Shown here piece by piece: positions 35,852 to 47,309 of a DNA stretch of 64,000 nt. The translations under genes and the position numbers were made by a program. Origin of the DNA: Bombyx mori. Lineage: Eukaryota > Arthropoda > Insecta > Lepidoptera > Bombycidae. The stretch is taken from the NCBI RefSeq assembly GCF_030269925.1, contig NC_085126.1, forward strand, positions 7,380,501 through 7,444,500. Direction: 5' to 3'. A model generated the notes under the pieces. The model was not told the DNA's origin and did not search any database. It saw nothing but the letters and a program-made list of their open reading frames with translations. How positions within the stretch are numbered: the stretch's first letter is position 1; each line of letters opens with the position of its first letter.

Positions 35852-36005
35852 AACCAGATTCATTCGCGAAGCAGCTGCCCTTTTTGAGTTGCTAGTTCTC
35901 CGAAGGCGCTCGGGCGGCTGTCATCCCTTCCGTCCTGGTTGAGCCCTTGCTCGCCCAGCTGTACTGGTCAAACTGGAAATACCTTCGGGCTAGCGGTAAA
36001 CCGTC
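35852..36005 (-). repeat. Bm1-related SINE with alternative head
   Basis: Complement of the 1329 type (GAAGGCGCTCGGGCGGCTG, GGTTGAGCCCTTGCTCGCCC), placed directly after a Bm1 in the same orientation. Confidence 0.75.
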
Positions 36006-36247
36006 CTCTCAAAACAAAAACATTTGGAGCATCGGTCTACCGAGTAATTCCAAATGCTCGATTGAAGATTTTCCCTTTGCCTTTACCTCGATTTAGATGG
36101 GGTTTTTTTAAAGCTAGTACTTCTCACGTGATCCCATTTAAATGTTATCATGATCTGACCAGTAGTTCTTGAGTTGTACTTGATAATGCTTATTTAACTG
36201 ACTTCGATTACTAATATCTCTATATATAAAAATGATTTGAAATGTAG

Positions 36248-36539
36248 TCTATATATATAAAAATGAATTGCTGTTCGGTAGTCTCGCTAAAACTCTAGAA
36301 CGACTGGACCGATTTGGCTAATTTTGGTCTTGAATTATTTGTGGAAGTCCAGAGAAGGTTTAAAATGTAGATAAATATAAAAATACTTGGAATTAAATAA
36401 AAATAACAATTTTGTTTTTCCCTTTGATGTGTCCCCCGTCGGACGGATTCCTTTTGTTTGTTTTAAGTTTATTTTGTACAAAAGTTTAGGTCTTTTATTT
36501 ATCGATTGAGGCACTACGAAGTCTGCCGGGTCAGCTAGT
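36248..36539 (+). mobile_element. Lep1-like non-autonomous Helitron (H1)
   Basis: TCTATATATATAAAAATGAATTG to GGGTCAGCTAGT; complete ends. Confidence 0.85.
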
Positions 36540-36599
36540 ATCTTTATTAATTTTTTTTGTCAAAAATTTGAGTTGATATTTATTTTATTTTATTTATTA

Positions 36600-37500
36600 T
36601 CTGTACAACAATTTTGTATATAATTATTACAATAGTTTATCCTTGTCACAAATGTTTTCGCTAGACAAATTTCCCCTTAACAAGATTTATAACTCAGATA
36701 AAAAATATCTTATTGTTCACGCTGCTTGGTATAGTACGTATATAATAATAATATGATTCACTTAAAATACTTATTGTTTGTCAATGAGGAAAATCACATA
36801 TGTAGGTATACTGCCGTGTATTATATATTGTAATAGTAACGAAAATACTATAATTCTGTTTCATTTACGGGCATGTGGCGTTTTAATTTTTTAATTTTTA
36901 CGTGCTTGTTATTCAGATGCACGTGTCTTTTGGAAGTAGCAAATAAATTTGTGTAAAAAAAGAAAAAGTATCTTGCGACATTATTTGCGTTCATTGGCTC
37001 AGGTAGGCATACCTAAGAGACGTTCTAAAATGTACAATGCATGTCTTGAGTGAGCACTAGGTAACCGAAGCTCGGTCTAGAAAATGATGTAGTACTATTT
37101 GAAATATAATTTTTATTCGTCGCTGTCAGACCAAAATCTGCTATGTGCAAAAACTCTATTTTGAATTAACGAATAAAAACATTGTCGTATAAAATTTTAT
37201 ATGAAAGTGAATTTTTCAGAACTATATCAAATTAAAACTATAGATAAATATTAAAGGTATAGACACATAACAGTTTTATACGGTAGATAGGGCTGTCAAC
37301 TATACAAAAGGTCACAAAGTAAAGATCTCAAAAATTGCACATAGCTGATTTTGGTTTTGACAACGACGTATTGCTATTATTATAGGCAGAAGTTGGCCTA
37401 TCTCGTGGTGATTTGTCGCCGTCGATCACGAACTTGAGAGATGCGAGAGGCATAGCCGACCAAAAATCGAGTTTTCACTCGTAACCGTTGACGAGAATCA
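36600..37500. other. No gene seen; 5' flank of Gs-alpha paralogue
   Basis: AT-rich, no clear core promoter. GC content rises from about 37380 towards the start codon at 37544. Confidence 0.4.
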
Positions 37501-37543
37501 GCAATGAGTTCTTTTATCCAAAAGGTGGGGCAAGTGGTCATCA

Positions 37544-40500
37544 ATGGGCTGTTTCAAGTCGTTAGGAGGTCACAGGAACGAAAGCGAAGACGCGAAGGAG
37601 CAGAGAAGACGGAACCATGCCATAAATCAACAGCTCAAACAAGATAGAGAGGTTTGAGTCCTTTAAACAAATTGTGTGTGACCGTGTGACGGGACTTAGT
37701 GATGGATGCGTAGTAGTTAAATGCTGCCTATGAATGAATGCTTCTTCGGCTATATTATTATTATTATTATTTTAATTGCTTAGATGGGTGGACGAGATCA
37801 CAGCCTACCTGGTATTCAGTGGTTAGTGGTGTAATAAAAATGAAACCCGCAAAATTATAATTTGCGTAATTACTGATGGTAGGATCTCTGGTGAGTCCAC
37901 GCGGGTAGGTACCATCGCCCTGCCTATTTCTGCCGTTGTAACCATACTGAGACCTTAGAACTTATATCTCAAGGTTGGTGGCGCATTTACGTTGTAGATT
38001 TCTATGGGCTCCAGTAACCACTTAATATGAGGTGGGCTGTGAGCTCATCCACCCATCTAAGCAATAAAAAAAGGGTGCGTGTACTTATGTACGCGCGTAA
38101 GAAGTTATACTTGATTTTTATTAAATTTATGTCTTTTTTTTGTTTAAATATTAAATAATTAATAATAAATATTTAACGTTACAAAATGAATGCTAATAAC
38201 ACTTTTTTTACGAGTGTACACGCGCGAAAGTTCACCTCCGGCTATATTCAGACTCGCCAAGTTACGTCGGTCGTATTGTAATGAGCGATTTAGTGGGCAA
38301 CTTCATTTCTGTTAATTTTGTGTCACGGTGCGCGCGCATCGTAAAATTTCACTCTCATCAAATTTTCATAACGCGCCTAAAGAAGTATAACTTCAAAATT
38401 GTTAAACTTTAAATGGCTCTCGTGTAAAGTTTCAAAAGTGTTGTTTAAATAGTCTTTCACCCCTCGATATGGAATTGTATTATTTAGGTCCGTTTCTGCT
38501 AGGCTAGTGATCGCATTGCGGTCTTCTGAATTGTAGCTGTACCAAGCGACGCACCGGCTTCTCCTGCTGGGCGCCGGCGAGTCCGGGAAGTCGACGATCG
38601 TGAAGCAGATGCGCATCCTGCACGTCAACGGCTTCTCCGACAAGGAGCGCAAGGAGAAGATCGAGGACATCAAGAAGAACGTTCGAGATGCCATCATTGT
38701 GAGTGTACACAACGCCTGTAATTAATACGCTTTTATTAACTTCAGACGTACGTATGTTTGTAACGGAATCTTTGAACATGATTTTGACCCCCTTCAAAAC
38801 GTGGGATTAACTCGAAATTTGGTATACTTATTAAGGACCGATGAGAAAACAATATTAAAAAAAAAATTGGAAAAAAATATATTGAAAAAGTTGAAATTCA
38901 ACTAAAAAATAGAAAATACATTTTAATAAATTTGAATTAATAATAGTGTAAGAAAAAATGATTTCATTGTAAAAAAAAACAGCGTGGGGTGCATGGTATC
39001 AGTAGTTATAAATATTTTATGAACAGATATGAGTAGAAGAGTTATTTTGATAATATCCTGAAAACAGCCCACGCTTTTTTTTACAATAAAATCATTTTTT
39101 CTTACACTATTGGTTTTTCTATAAAAACGTATTTTCTTGTTTTTTTTTTAAACTATTATTTATTTTCGCAACAAGATTTCTGTGCAGATAAAGCCTTATC
39201 TCGTAAATAATTGCAAATTAAATAAAGGCGTTTTGTTATACGCGCGATATACGTAAGTCATTTTATACACTAATTCCGCGGCAGGGAAACTGAACAATGC
39301 TTATGTTATTTTAATTAAATTTGATTATGGAGATTACTGAATTGTTTTCTTTTAATTTTTTCCTATATAAACGTTTGAATTTCAGACGATCACCGGTGCC
39401 ATGAGTACCTTAACACCTCCGATTCCTCTCGAGAAACCGGAGAATAAACCACGCGTGGATTACATTCAGGTGAGATTGTCTCGAGACGCTGGGAGATTGG
39501 TGAATGTATAAGGAACTGGATTTACTAGGACTAGGGTGAACTAGGATAGCTTCTACCAGTGAATGTAGTTTCTTGATATGTGACGTGAAAAGTTTATGGG
39601 AAGTATAAGCGAGATATAGATTTACAGTGGTGGTAGGAGCTCTTGTGAGTCCGCGCGGGTAGGTACCACCGCCCTGCCTATTTCTGCCGTGAAGCATAAT
39701 GCGTTTCGGTGTGAAGGGTGGGGCAGCCGTAGTAACTAAACTTGAGACCTTAGTTATATCTTATCTTAACTTATATCTTAATATGAGTGGCGCATTTACG
39801 TCGTCGTGGTCTAAAGGATAAGACGTCCGGTGCATTCGTGTTGAGCGATGCACCGGTGTTCGAATCTCAGGCGGGTATCAAATTTTCTAATGAAATACGT
39901 ACTCAACAAATGTTCACGATTGACTTCCACGGTGAACGAATAACATCGTTTAATAAAAATCAAACCCGCAAATTTATAATTTGCGTAATTACTGGTGGTA
40001 GGACCTCTTGTGAATCCGCGCGGGTAGGTACCACCGCCCTGCCTATTTCTGCCGTGAAGCATAATGCGTTTTGGTTTGAAGGGTGGGGCAGTCGTTGTAA
40101 CTATACTTGAGACCTTAGAACTTATATCTTAAGGTTGGTGGCGCATTTACGTCGTAGATGTCTATAGGCTCCACTAACCACTTAACACTTAACAACGGGC
40201 TGTGAGCTCGTGCACCCATCTAAGCAATATAGTATAAGACACTCACCGTTTGGTGCGTGTTAGCTGGTTGTAGCTGGACTGTGAGAGTGGTCACACGAGA
40301 CTGAGTCGTTGTGAGTGCGAGTCACGGCGAGGACGTAGCTAGGGCCGGGGGTACGGAGAGGGAAGCGGCTTGAGGATTGCCGTCGTATAGTTGAGGGTGA
40401 GGGAGTGGCCAAGGTCAGCGCCACGCGGGTCGGCTCGAGAAACTGACCGTGCGGTTGCCGGGCGCAGGACGTGGCGTCGCAGCCGGACTTCGACTACCCT

Positions 40501-43500
40501 TCGGAGTTCTACGAGCACACGGAGGCGCTGTGGAAGGACCAGGGCGTGCAGCGCACCTACGAGCGCAGCAACGAGTACCAGCTCATCGACAGTGCCAAAT
40601 AGTAAGCTAATATGTAACTTAGTACAAGAACGAAACCGTTCATCGTAAAATTGATCCGTTCACAGCTTTATTCCAGTGTTTTTTGATAAAAATGTAAGAT
40701 TAAAAGAATAAAAATCTACCAATCACATGAGTCGACTATTATCAAAGCCGGCAATGTGACTTTTGGACAATTATTGGTAAATCAGAAAAAAGAATTATTG
40801 ACTTTGTATTCCATTGGCAGTCACAAAACTCTTCTGAACGACATCTTAGATAAATAACAGGTTAAGTTAATACTTTATTTAATGCAGGTTTTGAACCGTA
40901 TTCTTTGAAGGAGACGATTATATTCAAATCAATCTGTATTGACATATCAATAACATTTTTTTGTCCAAATGCACAGATTGCCACCTTTGATAATAGACGA
41001 CTCATCTTATTCAACTAGCTACCCGCCCTCGCTTTGCTTCGGAAACATTAAATTTGATAGCAGAGTCCCGCGATGTTACCTGCGATTATTGTTGTACCGC
41101 GGGTGAGGCCGCGGGGCGAAGCTAATCTAAAAAAAGTAGCCTCAGTTACTCTCCTTATATCATCAGCTACCTATCAGTGAAAGTCTCGTCAAAATCGGTC
41201 CAGCCGTTCCAGAGATTACCCGGAACAAACAGACAGACAGACACAAAAATTGTAAAAAATGTTATTTTGGTGTATGTACCATGGAGCCCATAGACATCTA
41301 CAACGTAAATGCGCCACCCATCTTGAGATAAGTTGTAAAGTCTCAAGTATAGTTACAACGGCTGCCCCGCCCTTCAAACCGAAACGCATTACTGCTTCAC
41401 GGCAGAAATAGGCAGGGTGGTGGTACCTACCCGCGTGGCAATACAAGAGGTCCTACCACCAGTAAATGTATATGATAATAATTAGCTCGTCCCACACATC
41501 TTCACGGAATCTGTTTAGATCGTAATTGTTCAACAATCACGTCGCGTAATTACCCTAAGCGTCATCGGGCAGACGATGGAGGAGCGTACTAATACCGATC
41601 TCCTGTAGCTTCCTGGACAAGATCCACGTGATCAGACAGCCGGGCTACACGCCCACCGAGCAGGACGTCCTCCGCTGCCGGGTCCTCACATCCGGAATCT
41701 ACCAGACGCAGTTCGTCGTGGACAAAGTTCACTTCCAGTGAGTGCCTTAGTTATCTATATATTAATACGTGAAGCAAAAAACTTTGTATCCCTTTTTACG
41801 AAAATTGCGCGGACGGAGGAGTATGAAATTTTCCACACTTATAGAGGATATAGAGAAGAAGTGCACAATGCTAATATTTTTTTTTAAATAATGCATAAAA
41901 GATACATTAAATCAATAAAGAAAACATTACACACACTACCATGTATTTGACACACACACACCACACACGCATGCATAATATTGGTTTATTGTCAACCTTT
42001 CGTTATTTCTTAAAGTCTGTGGTCAAATCGACAATAGGTTAATATTGTTTGTCTTTATTAATATTTGTCTAAAGTGTAGTCTTGGTGAAATCTCGAAGTT
42101 ATAATAAATGAGTCGTCTATTATCAAAGGTGGCAATCTGTGCATTTGGACAAAAAAAATATATTGATATGTCAATACAGATTGATTTGAATATAATCGTC
42201 TCCTTCAAAGAATACGGTTCAAAACCTGCATTAAATAAAGTATTAACTTAACCTGTTATTTATCTAAGATGTCGTTCCGAAGAGTTTTGTGACTGCCAAT
42301 GGAATACAAAGTCAATAATTCGTTTTTCTGATTTACCAATAATTGTCCAAAAGTCAGATTGCCGGCTTTGATAATAGTCGACTCAAATAGTCTTTGACAA
42401 TTGAATCATATTAATGTACAAACTTATAATTTCAATTAATTATAGTCGATTTTCGACTACCAAGGGCGATCACCGCCCCCCGACCAGATGCCCAGAGATG
42501 CCCATCTGCGGCAATAACAAAGACGATTCCAGCGCGCTGTGAGGATGTGGATCGCACGGACCCAAAACTTATACAGGTTACGCGAAAGATTGAGGTTCTA
42601 CAAATCTTAATTACAGCTTCAAAAAATTGTCGATAGAGCCATCTTGCGTCAAATAGCGGAGCTATGTAAAGGTGACGCACGATATCTAAGTTTCTAGAAA
42701 GATCGGCTAGGGCCGTATTTAGGCTTTAGGGCTCAATGAATAGTGTAGTGCAGTATAGATTAGGATATTTTGAAATTAACAACACACACTAGTGATAAGT
42801 GGAATGCTTTTGTCGCGTATACAAATCTTGTCTGAGTTCATTCTTCTGATATCAGAAGTCGGTTTCAATCAAATCCAAAATTCGACCTTATGCGTCGTGT
42901 TGTGGCCGTGGACACCAGAACACGCCACAGTTGTTCCAGTAACCACTTAATACCAAACAGTCCGCACACTCATCTAAGAAAATTCATTTCTGTTTTTTAC
43001 TACTTACTGCGCATGGATTGCTAAAGCTATGCTGAAAACCACAATATCGTCTATATAAACCCAAGCTTATTTCGCTTCCAGTATATTCGATGTCGGCGGA
43101 CAACGCGACGAAAGACGCAAATGGATCCAGTGCTTCAACGATGTTACCGCGATCATCTTCGTGGCGGCCTGCTCCGCCTACAACATGGTGCTGCGCGAGG
43201 ACCCCACGCAGAACCGGCTGCGCGAGTCCCTGGATCTGTTCAAGAGCATCTGGAACAACCGGTGGCTGCGGACCATCTCCGTCATCCTGTTCCTCAACAA
43301 GCAGGACCTGCTCGCCGAGAAGGTGCTGGCGGGGAAGTCTCGGCTCGAGGACTACTTCCACGAGTTCGCCCAGTACCAGACCCCGACTGACATGAAGCCA
43401 GACCCCAAAGATCACCCTGAAGTGACCCGCGCCAAGTTCTTCATTCGTGAGGAGTTTCTGGTTGGTGAATGAAAAGTTTGATCTTGTAGGAATTAATATG

Positions 43501-44375
43501 CAAGGTTGGTAGGTGGCGGTTTGGCTGTGCCCGTGGCTTTGTTGATGTCCACGAACAATGGTTACTGTTAACCGTCAAGCTACCTTACTTGTCCAATTTC
43601 TATTGTAAAAAAAAATTAAAATCCAGACAGTTTTTTCTCACTATGGAAATATCACTAACAGATGGAAATATCATGCTCAATTTTCTTCATTGCATTAAAA
43701 ACCATTCAAAACCTTATATTTGGTTTAAAAAAAAACATAACCTAAATCATGACGTACGTAATTAAAACATAGCTTACACTATATACATATAAATCACGTG
43801 TTTTAAAATACTTTTTACAATTTTACCACAATTCGTAAACTTTACCGTTTACGGTGGTGGTCACGGATGACGAAAAACATACATCTTATATATAAAATTC
43901 TCGTGTCACAATGCTACTTACTATACTCCTCTGAAACGGTTTGACCTATTTTAATGAAGTTTTATATGCATTTTCAGTAGGTCTAGGTCTAGGTATTTTT
44001 CATACCCCTAAGTGATTTTATTTTTTGAACAATTTTTTTTTGTTATAATGAGGCGTTATGTGGTTGAATGAGGTTTTGTTATTTTTATATTCCCTCATCG
44101 TTCACAGCGCTACATGCCTCTTTCACTCATTTATCACATCCTTGTACACTTATACTTACACTTATATGTATAATATATGTAAAAACGTTTTTAATCTACG
44201 TTTTTAATCTCTCCGGGTGGTGTTTCAGCGCATCAGCACCGCCACGGGCGACGGCAAGCACGACTGCTACGCTCACTTCACGTGCGCCGTCGACACCGAC
44301 AACATCCAACGAGTGTTCAACGGCTGCCGGAACATCATCCAGCGGTGGCATTTGAAGCAATACGAACTACTATAG
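37544..44375 (+). CDS. Divergent G-protein alpha-s paralogue, complete
   Basis: Seven exons: 37544-37651, 38537-38698, 39386-39469, 40468-40601, 41609-41737, 43082-43460 and 44229-44375. They sum to 1143 nt (380 aa), close to the usual insect Gs-alpha length. Begins [10 protein letters not shown], keeping the palmitoylated Cys3 position. GTPase motifs are intact: P-loop GAGESGKST (exon 2), switch I with the toxin-modified Arg in LRCRVLTSG (exon 5), switch [14 protein letters not shown] and NKQD (exon 6), and TCAVDT (exon 7). The family couples receptors to adenylyl cyclase. Unusual residues compared with the minus-strand copy: LIDSAKY for [16 protein letters not shown] for [16 protein letters not shown] for NDCRDII, and a C-terminal helix ending [11 protein letters not shown] for [11 protein letters not shown]. 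No stop or frameshift is seen, so it is probably functional. Exon 1 was found only by its frame and a GTTTGA donor, which makes it the least certain part. Confidence 0.88.
37770..38072. repeat. Two SINE-B pieces in opposite orientation
   Basis: Minus piece 37770-37828 is joined to a plus copy 37829-38072 (AATAAAAATGAAACCCGC to CATCTAAGCAATAAAAAAA). In intron 1 of the Gs-alpha paralogue. Confidence 0.8.
38360..38475 (+). repeat. MITE-B half copy
   Basis: TTTAAATGGCTCTCGTGTAA and AGTCTTTCACCCCTCGATAT match the right half of MITE-B; the left end is missing. It ends 60 bp before exon 2 of the paralogue. Confidence 0.6.
38943..39110. mobile_element. Foldback MITE with about 43-bp inverted repeats
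   Basis: ATAGTGTAAGAAAAAATGAT at the left is mirrored by ATCATTTTTTCTTACACTAT at the right, and CAGCGTGGG by CCCACGC. In intron 2 of the Gs-alpha paralogue. Confidence 0.75.
39622..39799 (+). repeat. SINE-B, interrupted
   Basis: GTGGTGGTAGGAGCTCTTGTG to GCGCATTTACGTC, where the next SINE-B starts. Confidence 0.75.
39800..40230 (+). repeat. Full-length SINE-B with tRNA-like head
   Basis: The only full-length copy. The head has a tRNA A-box-like GTGGTCTAAAGGATAAGAC and a B-box GGTGTTCGAATC (39855-39866), and the end is CACCCATCTAAGCAATA. The head is tRNA-derived but is not a tRNA gene. Intron 3 of the paralogue. Confidence 0.85.
40278..40467 (+). other. Intron block shared with canonical Gs-alpha
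   Basis: About 190 bp of intron 3 next to exon 4 matches the complement of 62407-62596 with about 5 differences (near 97%). Confidence 0.85.
40727..41005 (+). mobile_element. MITE-A
   Basis: 279 bp with ends ATGAGTCGACTATTATCAAAG and CTTTGATAATAGACGACTCAT. In intron 4 of the Gs-alpha paralogue. Confidence 0.85.
41012..41275 (-). mobile_element. Helitron-like repeat, truncated
   Basis: ACTAGCTACCCGCCCTCGC at the left gives a CTAG(T) end on the minus strand. It contains GGTCCAGCCGTTCCAGAGATT. Cut by the SINE-B at 41277. Confidence 0.5.
41277..41466 (-). repeat. SINE-B, tail missing
   Basis: GGAGCCCATAGACATCTAC to GTCCTACCACCAGTAA. Confidence 0.8.
41754..42463 (+). mobile_element. Helitron H2 split by MITE-A
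   Basis: TCTATATATTAATACGTGAAG starts it. After the MITE-A (42108-42386) the H2 sequence resumes (AATAGTCTTTGACAATTG to TAGTCGATTTTCGACTAC). The 3' CTAG is lost. Intron 5 of the paralogue. Confidence 0.75.
42108..42386 (-). mobile_element. MITE-A inside Helitron
   Basis: 279 bp, inverted relative to the 40727 copy, with the same terminal repeats. Confidence 0.85.
43882..44020 (+). repeat. Possible Helitron-type fragment
   Basis: TATATAAAATTCTCGTGTCAC and AACGGTTTGACCTATTTTAATG resemble short non-autonomous Helitrons of moths; ends not resolved. Intron 6 of the paralogue. Confidence 0.35.
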
Positions 44376-44509
44376 CGGACATACGCGTACTGAGTACTTT
44401 AGAGCTAACCAATGTGATTGCATGTGAGTATACTATACTATTCGTCTTCTGTATAACTTTTATAATCCCAAAACTTTTTTACAGGAGAGTGTTTTAATAG
44501 TTTAACTGT

Positions 44510-44640
44510 TTAAATGTGTAATAGCGATGGTTTATTAACTGTTTAATATCTGTGAAAGTGCAACAATGTGGGAAAATAAAGCAAAGCCGCTGGACGTAAC
44601 TCGGGATCCTGAAGTCCACTGAAAAAGTCTCAGTAAATAG
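44510..44640 (+). repeat. Repeat R-X, partial
   Basis: GGTTTATTAACTGTTTAATATC and AAGCCGCTGGACGTAACTC match 60580-60680. Lies 130 bp past the paralogue stop. Confidence 0.65.
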
Positions 44641-44649
44641 GATAATAGG

Positions 44650-44892
44650 AGTAATGATAGGACTTCTTGTGAGTCCGCACGGATAGGTACCACCACCCTG
44701 CCTATTTCTGCCTTGAAGCAGTAATGCGTTTCGGTTTGAAGGGTAGGGCAGCCGTTGTAATTATACTTAAGACCTTAGACCTTATATCTCGAGGTGGGTG
44801 GCGCATTTACGTTGTAGATGTCTATGGGCTCCAGTAACCACTTAACGCCAGGTAGGCTGTGAGTTCGTCCACCCATATAAGCAATTAAAAAA
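44650..44892 (+). repeat. SINE-B
   Basis: GATAGGACTTCTTGTGAGTC to ATATAAGCAATTAAAAAAT. Confidence 0.85.
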
Positions 44893-45770
44893 TAAACATG
44901 TAATATCTTTAATAATAATCATATTTGCAACATTTCATATTTTCATTTTTTACCAGTCACATTATCTGTATTTTAAAGTAAGATAAAATTGTGTGTTAAT
45001 TTTGTTAATAGTAGTGAAAACATAGGTAAAATAAATAAAAAAAGAACTAAAACAAGACTACGCTCTTTTAACAGTATTTATGAGAAAAATACCGGTGATA
45101 CTAAATGTTTACGCATATTAACTCAATTGCGAATATTTTTGGAAATTGTACACTTTTAATGTGAAAAGGCGTATTGTGTTATTTATTAAATAAATTAATG
45201 TTTTGAAATACATATTTTTTTTAAAACAAAGCAAGCATTGGGAAATTCGTGCAAGTAGCTGTCTAAAACAATAAATGGGATCGACTATTATATATAATTG
45301 ATTATTAAAATAATTTTTACACTTTATTTTCGTTTAGTAACTTTGACTATATTCATCTCTAAATTAACAGCCATCAAGATTGATGAGTCTTGAATAATAA
45401 AAAATAATTAAAATTAATTTTACGATTTTCATCTTTCGTAAAAATAGCTTTAATAATTCCCACGGCTAATTATTACATACTAAATGTAATTTCGAATCAT
45501 GTCAGTAAAAGTCTATTGAAGAATAAATTAGTGTGCCTTTGTGAACATTTAGATTCTTTTTTTCCCAATATTCTTGGTAAATTAATAGAATAAAAATTGA
45601 TTTCCACAGTTACGTCTGTTTCGAACCGTCCACAGCAAAAACACAAACGGACAGACAAACCAACAGACACGACACGGACATAGCTTCGCTCGCGACCTCC
45701 CTGCCCTTTGTTAACCATGAAAATACAACGTAAGTACATAATATAACTAGTATTATTTTTATTGATTAAG
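44893..45770. other. No gene seen
   Basis: AT-rich, nothing recognised. Confidence 0.5.
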
Positions 45771-45994
45771 AAACTTAATACGGGCAGAGGCGTATCGAGG
45801 GGGACAAGGGGGACATGATGCCCCGGGCGCTACTCACAAAGGGGCGCCAAATGGTACTACGCAAAACAAAAAATTGCTGGTTTTTTTTAATTATTATTTT
45901 ATTATTTATTATATATATAAAAATCAAATCCAATAGAATTATAATTTGCGCATGTAATTATCTTATATAATTGCTAGTTTCGTTTTGTGAGACC

Positions 45995-46178
45995 CAAAAG
46001 GGCGGTGACTATAATCACCGAGAAGCAGTAATGCGTTTTTAGGCACTGGGCAGCAGTCGTACAATTTGGTACTTATACCTCAAGCCTCATGCCCCAAAAC
46101 GGCGTCCTATATCTGTTGTGTACAAGCTTCGGGAGCCCCTTTCCATCAAGTTGGCCGTAAGCTCGTCCAGCCATTAAT
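45995..46178 (+). repeat. SINE-B, very old
   Basis: GAAGCAGTAATGCG and AGCTCGTCCAGCCATT align with the consensus in order, with many changes. Preceded by a GC-rich stretch (45790-45860) of unknown origin. Confidence 0.55.
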
Positions 46179-46199
46179 TAGTCGTATATTTAGAAGCCA

Positions 46200-47020
46200 T
46201 TGATTTCCATTAACACGTCATAGTTAATATCACCAATACCTATGAAAGAGTCTTTAATAAATTTTATTATATAATAAATAATATTTAATAATAATAAAAT
46301 AAATAATATTTTAATTTCCAGGTCGAATTTGACGATGTTTTGGAGTTAGCTGCACAAAGTGCTATTTTTGTTATTAAATTTTTTATGAACTTTTTTTTTA
46401 TAGAAGAAATATATTTTTAATACTAACGTAATTATTTAACGAATGGAATTATTTTTCGAATATTTTATGAGAAGTGGTCCACGCTCGCCTTACTATCGTT
46501 AAGTGTTTAAATTAATCTAAGTGATAATATATTGTTTTTTATTTATATTATATTATGTAATATTTTATATGACTTGTTGTTTAAGTGAATAAAGTATATT
46601 TTTAGAGTTACTTTTTTTTTTTTATCCGTCTTCTAACTTATTTGCGTTGATTATTTCTTGCACTTTTTTTAAGTATGGCGATTGATTTCTCGTGATACCA
46701 GTGTTGCCAGTGTCAAGCTTGTAAATATCTTTGTAAATACATACTTGATTAGGTGGTGCGTGGTTAGTTAGATTTTTTTTTTAATTGGCGCACTGTCATT
46801 ATAGCCCGGCTGAAGTTAGCTTCACTAAGCGTGACGTGATTTATCGCCAAAATGCACGAGCTAAGCATTGTTTTTAAAATGAATGAACATCGCAAATAAC
46901 ATATTATTGGAGTTCGCTATGAAAAATTACAGAATTACTAGATTTTATTCAGTGATTTAAAATAAAAAGGTTACGTCTTAACAAGAAGTCGCAGTTTAGA
47001 AAGTTGTGTTTTTTATTAAA
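46200..47020. other. No gene seen
   Basis: AT-rich sequence with several homopolymer runs; no frame or repeat. Confidence 0.5.
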
Positions 47021-47108
47021 AAAAAACTCCTACCTACGCCGAAAGTTCGGTTTTCCTCCCGCTGTACAGGGAAGAAAGTGTAACTTTTCCTCCCTGGGTA
47101 CTGACAAG

Positions 47109-47120
47109 TGCGCATGCGCG
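47109..47120. promoter_or_regulatory. NRF-1-like palindrome TGCGCATGCGCG
   Basis: A perfect palindromic core GCGCATGCGC in a locally GC-rich 47040-47170 block, 130 bp before an ATG (47254) followed by a Ser-rich 17-codon frame. This motif marks housekeeping promoters in animals, and it also occurs in transposon ends. Confidence 0.3.
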
Positions 47121-47309
47121 TTAGTGTCTACGTCTGCTCTCATGCACCTAAAAGTCTCCGCCATTATGCTCGGGTAATTTGCAATATTGTGTTTAGTGTA
47201 AAAGTGAAATAAACAAAAGGCAATAAAATTTAATAGTGAAGTATTAAACAAAGATGAGTTCATCAGACAGTTCTTATTCAATTAGTAGTAGTTTATTTAA
47301 AAATTAAAA

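Noticed and set aside
39855..39866. tRNA-like B-box and A-box at 39807-39866
   Set aside because: Head of a SINE; no cloverleaf and no anticodon arm that would suit a working tRNA.
40391..40648. Arg/Ser-rich open frame over exon 4, and its equal at 62241-62483
   Set aside because: Wrong frame of the Gs-alpha exon plus conserved intron; the repeat-like composition comes from the frame shift.
42984..43415. 143-codon minus-strand open frame opposite Gs-alpha paralogue exon 6
   Set aside because: Antisense shadow of a GC-rich exon; the same shadow appears opposite the canonical exon at 58561-58911.
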